A DNA stretch of 64,000 bases, taken from an uncultured Solimonas sp. GTDB taxonomy: Bacteria; Pseudomonadota; Gammaproteobacteria; Nevskiales; Nevskiaceae. Position 1 is the stretch's first letter. Each line of letters opens with the position of its first letter. The notes under the pieces are model-generated. The model made no database searches. It saw nothing but the letters and a program-made list of their open reading frames with translations, and had not been told where the DNA came from. The stretch is from assembly GCA_946478985.1 (NCBI GenBank), contig CAMLDZ010000003.1, positions 5,006 through 69,005 of the forward strand, read 5' to 3'. This document shows positions 56,365 through 64,000 of the stretch, in pieces. Position numbers and translations under genes: made by a program.

Positions 56365-58656
56365 CTACCGCCCCACCTCAAACCCCAGCTTGAGAATCAA
56401 GGTCCGCGGCTGGTTGTAGATCGCCAGGATGCCGCCGGTGTTGGGCGTATCGAAGACGACCGCCGGCTTGAATTCGTTGGTCAGGTTGCTGCCCACCAGA
56501 CTGAGGTCGGGCGCGCCCGGCCAGCCGGGAAAGCGCACGCCGATCCGCGCGCCGAGCAGACCCAGCGCCGGGTGCTCGTAGGTGTGCGGCAGATTGTTGT
56601 AGTTGCGGTTCTGGTAGGTATACGACAGCGTCGCGCTGAGTTCGCTGTTGCTGATCTGCCGTGCATAGTTGACCAGCAGCGAGCCGGTGAACGGTGACGA
56701 ACCCGGCAGCTCGGTGCCCTTGGGCGCCGGCCCCTGGAAATCGTCGAAGAACTCGGTGGTCTGCGCATCGAGATAGCCGAGGTTGAGATCGACCAGAAAG
56801 CCGCTCTCGAATGCAGCCTTGAAACTGGTCTCGATGCCGATGGTGCGGGCGCCGCCGACGTTGTCGGTGTAGGCGAACACGCCGGTGTAGTCGCGCTGCT
56901 GGATCTGCATGTCGCTCCACTCGAGGTAGAACGCCGTGGTATCCCATTGCAGCCGGCCGTCGAACCAGGTGGTACGGGTGCCCAGCTCGTAGTTCCAGAT
57001 CGAGTCCGAGTCGAAGAACAGCGGCACCTGCGGATCCAGCGTCGGATTCTGGTTGGCGCCGGCGTAGCGGAAGCCCTTCACCGCCGAGCCGTAGATCGAG
57101 AAGTCGCGGCTGTAGCGCCACTGCAGCGTGAACTTCGGATTGAACACCGTCTCGCCGATCGTGCCGCGATTGGTCCCCAGCGGAATCGCCACGCCCTCAG
57201 GCAGGGTCGGCAGGTTGGGCAGGATCGGCGCCGACAGCGGCAGGACCTTGGTCGAGATCGCAGCCTGGGTCGTCTGCCGGAACAGGCGGCCACCGAGCCC
57301 CAGTTGCCAGCGCTCGCCGATCTCGCGCGTGGTGTCGAAGAACAAGGCGTTCTCCTTGGCGTCGACATCGCCCTGCAGGCGCAGGGTCAGACCGGTGAAC
57401 TGCGGCACCAGGTTCAGGCGCAGGAACTGATCGGTGTAGACGTAGTAGTAGCCGGCGACATAGCTCCAGCGGTCGAGCAGCCAGAAGCCGGACTCGGTCG
57501 GCGCTGTCGAGACGATGCGCAGTTCCGCGCTCGGCTGCGTGGAGTTCGACGGCGTACCGCCCAGCGCGCCGATGCCCAGCGCCGAGGTGCCGAGGAACTG
57601 CGAGTAATCGAGGTTCTGGTTGTAGGTCTTGTTGAGCTGGCTGCCGATCAGGAACGTGTCGAAGCCATCGAAGCCGACGCGCAGCTTGGCGTAGAGCGCC
57701 GTCGTGCGCGAATCCAGGGTGTCCGGGTAGAAGCGATGCTCGTGCACCGCCGCGTCGTCGCGGCTGGCGAAGCTGCCGTCGTCCTGCGTGCTCAGGCGTT
57801 GCATCCAGTTGAGCTGCAGATCGGAATCGGCACCGAAGCGCCAGCCGAGCAGCGCGCGCACCTGGGTCGACTCGCTGGAGTTGATATCGTCGCGGTCGGC
57901 GCGCTGGTCGTAGACATAGCCCGGGTTCTCACGGCGGCTGGCGACCACGCGCACCGCCAAACCATCGGTGATCGGCTGGTTCCACATGCCGGCGTAGTAC
58001 TGCGAGAGATCGTCGCTCTTGGCCATGGTGCCGATGCCGGAGCTGAAGCGCCCGTAGGCCTCGCCGTATTCGGGCTTGGCCGGCACATAGCGCACTGCGC
58101 CGCTCAGCGCCGAGCCGCCGAACAAGGTGCCTTGCGGGCCCTTGAGCACCTCGACGGTCGCCATGTCGAAGGGATCGAGATTCGGTTGCGGGCCGAGGAT
58201 CGACGGATTGACCAGCGACACGTCCTCGTAGAACAGGCCGAAGGTGCGTGTAAAGAAGGTGAAGAAGGTGTCCGTGGAGACGCCGCGGAAGATCACCGAG
58301 GCCGACTCGGCGTCGAGGCCGGGACTGACGGTGACGCCCGGCGAGAACCGCGTGATCGCTTCCAGGCTGTCAGCGCCGGCTTTCTGCAGCTGCTCGCCAG
58401 TGAAGGCGTCGACACTGATCGGCAGCTCGCGCGCGTCGACCGCGCGCTTGGTTGCGGTGACGATCACTTCCTCGATCACCGCGCCGCGCGGCGCCGCTGC
58501 CGCCGGCGCCGGCACGGACGGCGCGTCCTCGGCCAGCGGAATCGTCGGCAGGATTTCCGGCGACGACTCCTGCGCCGCGACGGCCGATGCAGCCAGAAAG
58601 CCGAGGCCTGTCAGCCACAGCCGCCCGAAACGAACACTCCCCGATTCGCTGGCCAT
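56365..58656 (-). CDS. TonB-dependent outer-membrane receptor
   Basis: A 763-residue receptor. After a signal peptide (RLWLTGLGFLAASAVAAQ) and an Ala/Pro linker, a TonB box-like EEVIVTATKRAVDARELPISV leads into the plug domain (FTGEQLQKAGADSLEAITRFSPGVTV, GPQGTLFGGSALSGAVRYVPAKPEY). The barrel ends with a terminal aromatic-rich strand (PRTLILKLGFEVGR, lacking the usual terminal Phe). It imports an unidentified large solute. The neighbouring molybdopterin and Old Yellow Enzyme genes run on the same strand upstream, hinting at uptake of a steroid-like or aromatic compound. Confidence 0.92.
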   Translation of the reverse strand: MASESGSVRFGRLWLTGLGFLAASAVAAQESSPEILPTIPLAEDAPSVPAPAAAAPRGAVIEEVIVTATKRAVDARELPISVDAFTGEQLQKAGADSLEAITRFSPGVTVSPGLDAESASVIFRGVSTDTFFTFFTRTFGLFYEDVSLVNPSILGPQPNLDPFDMATVEVLKGPQGTLFGGSALSGAVRYVPAKPEYGEAYGRFSSGIGTMAKSDDLSQYYAGMWNQPITDGLAVRVVASRRENPGYVYDQRADRDDINSSESTQVRALLGWRFGADSDLQLNWMQRLSTQDDGSFASRDDAAVHEHRFYPDTLDSRTTALYAKLRVGFDGFDTFLIGSQLNKTYNQNLDYSQFLGTSALGIGALGGTPSNSTQPSAELRIVSTAPTESGFWLLDRWSYVAGYYYVYTDQFLRLNLVPQFTGLTLRLQGDVDAKENALFFDTTREIGERWQLGLGGRLFRQTTQAAISTKVLPLSAPILPNLPTLPEGVAIPLGTNRGTIGETVFNPKFTLQWRYSRDFSIYGSAVKGFRYAGANQNPTLDPQVPLFFDSDSIWNYELGTRTTWFDGRLQWDTTAFYLEWSDMQIQQRDYTGVFAYTDNVGGARTIGIETSFKAAFESGFLVDLNLGYLDAQTTEFFDDFQGPAPKGTELPGSSPFTGSLLVNYARQISNSELSATLSYTYQNRNYNNLPHTYEHPALGLLGARIGVRFPGWPGAPDLSLVGSNLTNEFKPAVVFDTPNTGGILAIYNQPRTLILKLGFEVGR

Positions 58657-58711
58657 CTTCTCCCCCCTGCTCGCCCACCCGGCCCTCGCGCCAGGTGAGT
58701 CTGGCTCACCT

Positions 58712-59056
58712 TCAGAAGGCTACGCCATAGAGCAGGTAGAGTCCAACCGCGCCGACGCTGCCGTGGCCGATCGCCAGAATCAGCGGCGCGCTGTTCTTGA
58801 AGATCACGCGGAAGAACAGCACACCACCGGCGAAGCCGGCGGCAAACACGCCCAGCGCCCACCAGCCGCGCTCCGGCGCCGGCTCCATCTGCAGCAGCAC
58901 GTAGGCCAGGAAGGCGATCGCGGCCAGGCCGCCGACGCCGTGCCCGATCGGCAGGATGCCGGGGAAATTCTTCTTGGCCGCGATCAGAGCCAGCATCAGC
59001 ATGCCGCCGGCAGCGATCGCTGCGAAAAAGAAAAACGAGATCTGAATGAGGCTCAT
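58712..59056 (-). CDS. small four-helix membrane protein
   Basis: A 114-residue protein with four hydrophobic segments (QISFFFFAAIAAGGMLMLALIA, GLAAIAFLAYVLLQM, WALGVFAAGFAGGVLFFRVI, LILAIGHGSVGAVGLYLLYG). Two similar motifs, PIGHGVGG and AIGHGSVG, place histidines near two helix ends and suggest a heme- or quinone-related site. Its start overlaps the stop of the molybdopterin enzyme gene (ATGA), so it may be its membrane partner. No known family was recognised. Confidence 0.6.
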   Translation of the reverse strand: MSLIQISFFFFAAIAAGGMLMLALIAAKKNFPGILPIGHGVGGLAAIAFLAYVLLQMEPAPERGWWALGVFAAGFAGGVLFFRVIFKNSAPLILAIGHGSVGAVGLYLLYGVAF

Positions 59057-61257
59057 GCCACTTCTCCCTGTCTGTATGCCGTGGATGGGGATACGACGCG
59101 CGGCTCCACCCGGACCGCGACGCCGTTGTATACCGCGTTGCCCGAGGGCCGGTCGACATCTTCCGGCCGGTTCGGGGTCAACAGATTGTAAGCGGCGCCG
59201 CCGGCGGCCACCGCACGTTTCCAGCCGCCGCGATGCGCCCAGCCCTGCGGCAGCGCGACGGTGCCGGGCATCATGTCGTCGCTCAGCCTGGCGACGGCAA
59301 CGACGCGGCCGTGTCGCGAGCTGATGGTGATCTCCTGCCCGTCCTCGACACCGGCGTCGCCGGCGTCCTGCGGATGGATGTAGAGCCGCTGCACGCGCTC
59401 ATGCCCGGACATCAGCTTGGGCACGTTGTGCAGCCAGGAATTCTGCGAGCGCAGCTCGCGCAGGCTGATGATGCGCAGCGGCCACTCGGCATCGACGCTG
59501 GGCTCGCTGAGCATGCGTGCGAGCTCGGCAAACACCACCGGCTGATCCAGCGCAATGCGTCCGCCCGGCACCTGGTGACGCAAGACGCCGACCGGCAGTT
59601 CATCGGCATGCGCGATCGGCGCCTGCGCCGCCCACAGCTTCTTGCGGCTGACACCCTTGCGCAGGCCGAACCAGTCGCCCTGCGGGCCGATGCGCAGCAG
59701 CAGGTCGATCACCGTCGCCGGCTTGAGGCGGATGCCGAGCTTGCCGAGCAGCTGCGCGCCGGGCGCCGGCGATGGCACGCGGCCGAGGCGGCGGCTGATC
59801 TGGTCGATGATCCACCAGTCGTCACGCGCCTCGCCGCGTGGCGTCGCCAGCGGCGGATCCCATTGCGCGTACGGCCGCTCGGAGTGCATCTGCGTGAAGA
59901 TCGGAATGCCCTCGCGCTCCAGCGCCAGCGTCGGCGGCAGGATGTAATGCGCGTGACGGTTGGTCTCGGTGATGTAGGGGTCGAGCGAGACCAGCAGGTC
60001 CAGCTTGGGCAACGCGGCGTCGATCGCGCCTGCCGCGGGGCCGGTGGTGGCGATGTTGCCGGAGCAGATCAGCATCGCCCGCAGCTGGCCCTTGCCCGGC
60101 GTTTCGATCTCACGCGGCAGCGACGCCACCGGCGAGGTGTTCATCACTTCCGGAAACTGGTCGACACGTGTCTTCCAGCGGTTGTAGCCGGACATGCCCA
60201 TCCACCGCACCACGCGATCGGTCTCCACCATCGGCGTGGTGAACACGAAGCCGCCGCGGCGGTCGAGGTTGCCGGTGACGATGTTGAGCACGTCGACCAG
60301 ATACTTGCTCAGCGTCGCAAAGCGGCCCAGCGAGGTACCGCAGCGACCATAGGCCGAGGCGCTGGGCGCGGCGGCGAAGTCGCGCGCCAGCTGCTCGATC
60401 ACCTCGATGGCGATGCCGGTCTCGCGCGGCGCGCGCTGCATGTCGACATCGCGCAGCGCCGCACGCAGCGCATCAACGCCGCGCGTCTGCTTGGCGAGTG
60501 CCGCGCGGTCTTCGAGCCCCTCGTCGAAGATCACCTTGAGCATCGCCGCGATCAGCCATGCATCGCCGTCCGGCCGGATCGGCAGATGCTCGAACAGCTT
60601 GGCGGTCTCGCTGCGCCGCGGATCGACCACCACCACGCGGCCGCCGCGGCGCGGGATGTCCAGCAGCATCTCGCGCGCATCGCCGACGCAGACCATGCTG
60701 CCGTGCGAGACCACCGGATTGGCGCCGAGAATCAGCTGGAAATGCGTGTGGCGGAAATCCGGCACCGGGTTGGCGAGCGTGCTGCCGTACAGCAACTGAC
60801 CGACCACCCAGTAATTGTTGATGTCCAGCGAGCCGGCGATGTACATGTGCGGCGACTTCAACATCGCCGCGAAGCCAAAGCTCCACAGAAAGCCGGCGTA
60901 GTTCCAGCCGGTGGGGTTGCCGGCGTAGATGCCGATCGCGTCCGAACCGTGCTCGTCGATGATGCCGCGCAGCCGCGCGCCGATGTCATCGAGCGCCTCA
61001 TCCCAACCGACGGGCTCAAAGCTGCCGTCGGCCTGCCGCTGCAGCGGCCGGGTCACGCGGTCGGGATCGTCGAGTACCTGCGGCCAGGCGACGCCCTTGG
61101 GGCAGGCGAAGCCGCGCGAATTGGGATGCTGCGGATCCGGCCGCATCTTGATCAGATGGCCGTCGTCTAGCGTCGCGATCATCCCGCAGGACGCTTCGCA
61201 GACCGAGCAATAGGTGCGCCTCTCGATCAGCTTCGAGGCGCTCGCTGTGCCTGGCAT
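59053..61257 (-). CDS. molybdopterin-dependent oxidoreductase, [4Fe-4S]-containing
   Basis: A 734-residue enzyme of the DMSO-reductase superfamily. An N-terminal [4Fe-4S] site uses C17, C20, C24 and C52 (CSVCEASC and FACPKG). Cofactor-binding segments follow, such as GNPTGWNYAGFLWSFGF, LILGANPVVSHGSM, VVVDPRRSETAK, and the C-terminal Molydop_binding domain (RIISLRELRSQNSWLHNVP, VEDGQEITISSRHGRV). There is no Tat signal, so it is probably cytoplasmic. GGAGGAG six bases before the ATG at 61257 fixes the start. The redox substrate is unknown. Stop overlaps the small membrane protein gene. Confidence 0.9.
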   Translation of the reverse strand: MPGTASASKLIERRTYCSVCEASCGMIATLDDGHLIKMRPDPQHPNSRGFACPKGVAWPQVLDDPDRVTRPLQRQADGSFEPVGWDEALDDIGARLRGIIDEHGSDAIGIYAGNPTGWNYAGFLWSFGFAAMLKSPHMYIAGSLDINNYWVVGQLLYGSTLANPVPDFRHTHFQLILGANPVVSHGSMVCVGDAREMLLDIPRRGGRVVVVDPRRSETAKLFEHLPIRPDGDAWLIAAMLKVIFDEGLEDRAALAKQTRGVDALRAALRDVDMQRAPRETGIAIEVIEQLARDFAAAPSASAYGRCGTSLGRFATLSKYLVDVLNIVTGNLDRRGGFVFTTPMVETDRVVRWMGMSGYNRWKTRVDQFPEVMNTSPVASLPREIETPGKGQLRAMLICSGNIATTGPAAGAIDAALPKLDLLVSLDPYITETNRHAHYILPPTLALEREGIPIFTQMHSERPYAQWDPPLATPRGEARDDWWIIDQISRRLGRVPSPAPGAQLLGKLGIRLKPATVIDLLLRIGPQGDWFGLRKGVSRKKLWAAQAPIAHADELPVGVLRHQVPGGRIALDQPVVFAELARMLSEPSVDAEWPLRIISLRELRSQNSWLHNVPKLMSGHERVQRLYIHPQDAGDAGVEDGQEITISSRHGRVVAVARLSDDMMPGTVALPQGWAHRGGWKRAVAAGGAAYNLLTPNRPEDVDRPSGNAVYNGVAVRVEPRVVSPSTAYRQGEVA

Positions 61258-61368
61258 GGCTTCTCCTCCAACCGTATTGCCATGCGCGACCTCTGCGGGT
61301 GCGGTCACGGCGGGACGTGCCGAGCTTAGCAGGGCCCGCTCACGCGATGCTCCTTGCCGGAATGACGC

Positions 61369-62667
61369 TCAGGCCGGCACTGCGCCGGGGCCTTTCCAGA
61401 TTTCCGCGGCCTGGGTCTCGGAGACCTCATATCCGCCCAGCGCGTCGACGACCGACATCGCCATATCCGGATCTTCGCCCCGGCCGACGCGCATCACCTG
61501 CAGGCAGTACCAGCCGAGCAGGCCGAACGACTCCAGCTTCTTGAACGTCTCATCATCGATATCGCCGCCCAGCGCATCGCGGGGCATCGCCAGCGTCCGT
61601 TCGATGGTCGGAATTTCGTCGATCTTGCCGGCAAGCAGATCGGCGCCGAAGCCGTCCGGACTTACACAGAGCGGCCGGCCGATACCGATCAGCTCGCAGG
61701 CGCCGGAATCGAGCGCCTCGTTCATCGTCGCCACCGCGCGCATGCCGCCGGTGATCATCAGCGGCATGCTGGCGCGCGGCCGCACCTGCCGCGCGTAGTC
61801 GAGGAAATAGGCCTCGCGCGCCCGGGTGCTGGCGGCGGCGACACGCCCGGTCGCCTCTTCGCCCAGGCCGACCATCTGCATCTGTTCGTAGTTGCCGCCG
61901 GAGATCTCCAGCATGTCGAGATGCTCGCGGCTCAGCCATTCGACGACCTGCATCGACTCGGTGCTGTCGAAGCCGCCGCGCTGGAAATCCGCCGAGTTGA
62001 GCTTGAGCGCCAGCGGAAAATCATCGCCGACCGCCTTGCGCACCGCGCGTACGGTTTCGAGCAGAAAGCGTGCGCGGTTTTCCAGCGTACCGCCCCATTC
62101 GTCGTCACGCTGGTTGGCCAGCGGACTGAGGAACTGCGAGATCAGATAGCCGTGCGCGCCATGAATCTGCACGCCGGTGAAGCCGACGTCGCGGCATACC
62201 GTGGCGACATGCGCGAAGCGGCGGATGGCGTCATGGATCTCCGCGCCCGTCATCGCCCGCGGCCTGCCGCAGCCGGCCTCGGCCATCGGCAGCGCAATCG
62301 CCGACGGCGCCAGCGGCTCCGGGTTGACGCTCTCCGGCGTCTGCCGGCCGGCGTGATTGATCTGCACCCAGAAATGCGCGCCGTCCTGGGTGCCGACCGC
62401 GGCCAGTTCACGCAGGCGGTCGAAACCGCCGTTGTTGTCGATCGCCATGTTGCCCGGACGTTCCAGGCAGCGGCGGTCGACATGCAGGTTGCCGGTCACC
62501 AGCAGGCCGAAGCCATTGCGGGCCCAGCGCCGGTACAGATGGATCAGCTCCGGGGTCACGCGGTTGTAAGGATCGGCCAGACCCTCGGTCATCGCCGCCT
62601 TGACGATGCGGTTCTTCAGTACGGCGCCGCAGGGCAGCTTCAGGCTCTGCTGGATCGTTACAGTCAT
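61369..62667 (-). CDS. NADH:flavin oxidoreductase, Old Yellow Enzyme family
   Basis: A 432-residue FMN-binding TIM-barrel enzyme. KLPCGAVLKNRIVKAAMTEGLAD is the FMN-binding start, VQINHAGRQTPES carries the His/Asn region, and VQIHGAHGYLISQFLSPLANQRDDEWGGTLENRARFLLETV is the family signature. The C-terminus holds ITGGMRAVATMNEALDSGACELIGIGRPL for phosphate binding. Such enzymes reduce activated C=C bonds, as in 2,4-dienoyl-CoA or enoate substrates. The ATG at 62667 gives a standard N-terminus; it follows the SnoaL-like gene by 19 bp. Confidence 0.93.
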   Translation of the reverse strand: MTVTIQQSLKLPCGAVLKNRIVKAAMTEGLADPYNRVTPELIHLYRRWARNGFGLLVTGNLHVDRRCLERPGNMAIDNNGGFDRLRELAAVGTQDGAHFWVQINHAGRQTPESVNPEPLAPSAIALPMAEAGCGRPRAMTGAEIHDAIRRFAHVATVCRDVGFTGVQIHGAHGYLISQFLSPLANQRDDEWGGTLENRARFLLETVRAVRKAVGDDFPLALKLNSADFQRGGFDSTESMQVVEWLSREHLDMLEISGGNYEQMQMVGLGEEATGRVAAASTRAREAYFLDYARQVRPRASMPLMITGGMRAVATMNEALDSGACELIGIGRPLCVSPDGFGADLLAGKIDEIPTIERTLAMPRDALGGDIDDETFKKLESFGLLGWYCLQVMRVGRGEDPDMAMSVVDALGGYEVSETQAAEIWKGPGAVPA

Positions 62668-62686
62668 GATTCGAATTCCGGGTGTT

Positions 62687-63091
62687 TCAGGGCGCGAGCA
62701 CGGCGGCGATATGCTGCGTATCGAGATACTCCTTGACGCGCAGCACCTTGCCGTCACGAAGCTCGAACAGGAAGTGGTACTCATTGTTGTAGACGCGGCC
62801 GTTGGCGATGAACTCACCATAGGACTCGGCTTCGACGGCGACGAAGTTGCCTTCCGCCACCATCGCCTTGGGCGTCACCCTCAGGCCGTTCTTCAGCGCC
62901 GGCACCAGACCATTGAGCAGTTCGGTCATCGCCGCCTTGCTCTTCGTGCCGCATAGCGCAAACAGCTCCGGCTTGCCGCCGATCCACCAGCTGCCGTCGT
63001 CGGCCATCAGCGCCATCGCGCCCGCGACGTCGCTGCGGCCGAAGTGCGCCAGAAAATCGGCGACCAGCTTCTTGTTGGCTTCCAGGCTCAT
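62687..63091 (-). CDS. SnoaL-like/NTF2-fold protein
   Basis: A 134-residue protein of the cone-shaped SnoaL/NTF2 fold, with the pattern LVADFLAHFGRSDVAGAMALMADDGSWWIGG at the start and RVYNNEYHFLFELRDGKVLRVKEYLDTQHIAAVL at the end. Members act as isomerases, hydrolases or ligand-binding proteins, often in steroid or polyketide metabolism. It is the first gene of a unit with the Old Yellow Enzyme gene 19 bp downstream. The catalytic role is not defined. Confidence 0.82.
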   Translation of the reverse strand: MSLEANKKLVADFLAHFGRSDVAGAMALMADDGSWWIGGKPELFALCGTKSKAAMTELLNGLVPALKNGLRVTPKAMVAEGNFVAVEAESYGEFIANGRVYNNEYHFLFELRDGKVLRVKEYLDTQHIAAVLAP

Positions 63092-63258
63092 CGCCAGCTC
63101 TCCTGTTCAAGGGCGGCGCGCGCAGCGCCGCAATTCCGGAGCGCAGCTTGGCCTGCAGGCCAAGCCCGGCGAACCCTCGAATGGGGGGGGACCGGCTCCA
63201 CGCGCCTGAGCAGACTCTCGTAGCCATTGGCGACAACAAAAACGACGGAGAGCAGGCA

Positions 63259-63990
63259 ATGAATCGTGCGCGGATGAATCTGCGAATCCAGTTGGCGGCC
63301 ACGCTGAGCGGCCCCTTGTTCACACTGCTGACGCTGGTCGGCTGGCTGGGCTTCGCACAGGGGCTGATGCCGATACCGGCGCACCTGACGCCGGAACAGA
63401 CCCTGCAGCGCTTCGTCGACAACCAGGACGGCATGAAGCTGGGCTGCATGATCTACATCATCGCCTGCGCCTTCTTCACGCTGTGGATCGCCCAGCTCGG
63501 CGCCATGCTGCATGAGATCAAGTGGGCGCCGCCGGCGCTGAACGTGGCCCAGGTGACCGCCGGCAATGCCGTCGCCGCCTTCGTGATGCTGAGCTGCTGT
63601 CTGTGGATCGGCGCCGCCTACCGCCCGCAGGCGCACCCGGACGTCACCGTCGCGCTCAACGACGCCGCCTGGCTGGGCTTCCTGCTGACCTGGCCGTCGC
63701 TGGCACTGCAGATGATCTGCACCGGTCTGATGACCTGGATGGACGATCGCGCCGAACCGCTGACGCCGCGCTGGGTGTCCAAGGCTTCCATCGTCAGCGG
63801 CGTGCTGATCTGCACCGCCTCGGGCCCCGCGTTCGCCAAGGCCGGGCCGTTCGCCTGGAGCGGCGCGCTGGCCTATTACATCCCGATGCTGATCTGGGGG
63901 CTGTGGTTCGAGATCCACTCCTGGTACATGGTCAAGGCCTTGCTGCGCCAGCAGCGCAGCCAGACGCTGCCGGCCGCCGTAGTCGCATGA
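63259..63990 (+). CDS. multi-pass membrane protein of unknown function
   Basis: A 243-residue inner-membrane protein with about six hydrophobic segments (LAATLSGPLFTLLTLVGWLGFA, CMIYIIACAFFTLWIAQLGAML, NAVAAFVMLSCCLWIGAAY, AWLGFLLTWPSLALQMICTGLM, SIVSGVLICTASGPAF, LAYYIPMLIWGLWFEIHSWYMV). A conserved-looking PAHLTPEQTLQRFVDNQ loop follows helix 1. No family is recognised. GGAGAGCAGG lies before the ATG at 63259. A stop at 63990 overlaps a possible next ATG. Confidence 0.6.
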   Translation: MNRARMNLRIQLAATLSGPLFTLLTLVGWLGFAQGLMPIPAHLTPEQTLQRFVDNQDGMKLGCMIYIIACAFFTLWIAQLGAMLHEIKWAPPALNVAQVTAGNAVAAFVMLSCCLWIGAAYRPQAHPDVTVALNDAAWLGFLLTWPSLALQMICTGLMTWMDDRAEPLTPRWVSKASIVSGVLICTASGPAFAKAGPFAWSGALAYYIPMLIWGLWFEIHSWYMVKALLRQQRSQTLPAAVVA

Positions 63991-64000
63991 AGACGCCCGC
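63987..64000 (+). CDS. possible start of a following gene, cut by window end
   Basis: An ATG at 63987 overlaps the stop of the membrane-protein gene (ATGA), a common operon arrangement. Only MKTP can be read before the window ends, so the gene cannot be identified. Confidence 0.3.

Noticed and set aside
59233..61170. A 645-codon plus-strand open frame opposite the molybdopterin enzyme
   Set aside because: Composition is the same Arg/Gln/Asp/His-rich mirror type, and the minus strand carries clear cofactor motifs.

Overview
The window is a GC-rich proteobacterial chromosome segment. Its gene content is gammaproteobacterial in style: a SecDF/YajC-Tgt-QueA block, an AlkB-type alkane hydroxylase, a wax ester/triacylglycerol synthase, many acyl-CoA enzymes and an aromatic-ring meta-cleavage operon. 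This mix suggests a hydrocarbon- and lipid-using member of the Solimonadaceae/Nevskiales, but that placement is inference from gene content only. No CRISPR array, rRNA operon or intact insertion sequence was seen.

Layout. 1-7948: exopolysaccharide locus with a partial flippase, two GT4 glycosyltransferases, a Wzy-like polymerase, a Wzz-like chain-length protein without kinase domain, and a very large Wza-like SLBB export protein. 8399-20706: the secF-secD-yajC and tgt/queA genes, all on the minus strand. Their usual operon is broken by an acyl-CoA dehydrogenase, a glutathione peroxidase, a YpfJ metallopeptidase and a probable glucosylglycerol-phosphate synthase/phosphatase fusion. A tRNA-Leu(CAA) gene lies next to queA. 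20707-24594: an accessory region with a lipoprotein, a stress-type SDR and several small unknown proteins.

24725-36000: lipid metabolism on the minus strand. The largest unit runs hydrolase, PlsB-like acyltransferase, HAD-PlsC fusion, GpsA, WS/DGAT, hydrolase, with coding overlaps at nearly every junction. Together these can supply glycerol-3-phosphate, acylate it twice, remove the phosphate and add the third acyl chain, so this looks like a storage-lipid operon. An AlkB-family hydroxylase and an acyl-CoA synthetase follow it. 36204-37441: a pair of MaoC hydratase subunits and a decayed EthD-family gene.

37471-47038: a complete-looking aromatic operon with Rieske dioxygenase alpha and beta subunits, diol dehydrogenase, Rieske ferredoxin, type I extradiol dioxygenase, meta-cleavage hydrolase, hydratase, aldolase and acylating acetaldehyde dehydrogenase. 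It carries an embedded TetR regulator, a divergent class II aldolase-like gene, and a strong palindrome overlapping a promoter upstream. No ferredoxin reductase is present. The set resembles p-cumate-type pathways.

47326-64000: envelope and accessory catabolic genes: an OmpA-like barrel, a TonB-like protein, a sulfatase-modifying-factor domain protein, a TpsB/ShlB-type barrel without a visible signal peptide, a MalT-type LuxR regulator, an acyl-CoA dehydrogenase, a TonB-dependent receptor, a molybdopterin oxidoreductase, an Old Yellow Enzyme family reductase, a SnoaL-like protein and a membrane protein. Two copies of a REP-like palindromic repeat lie at about 13.6 kb and 56.3 kb.
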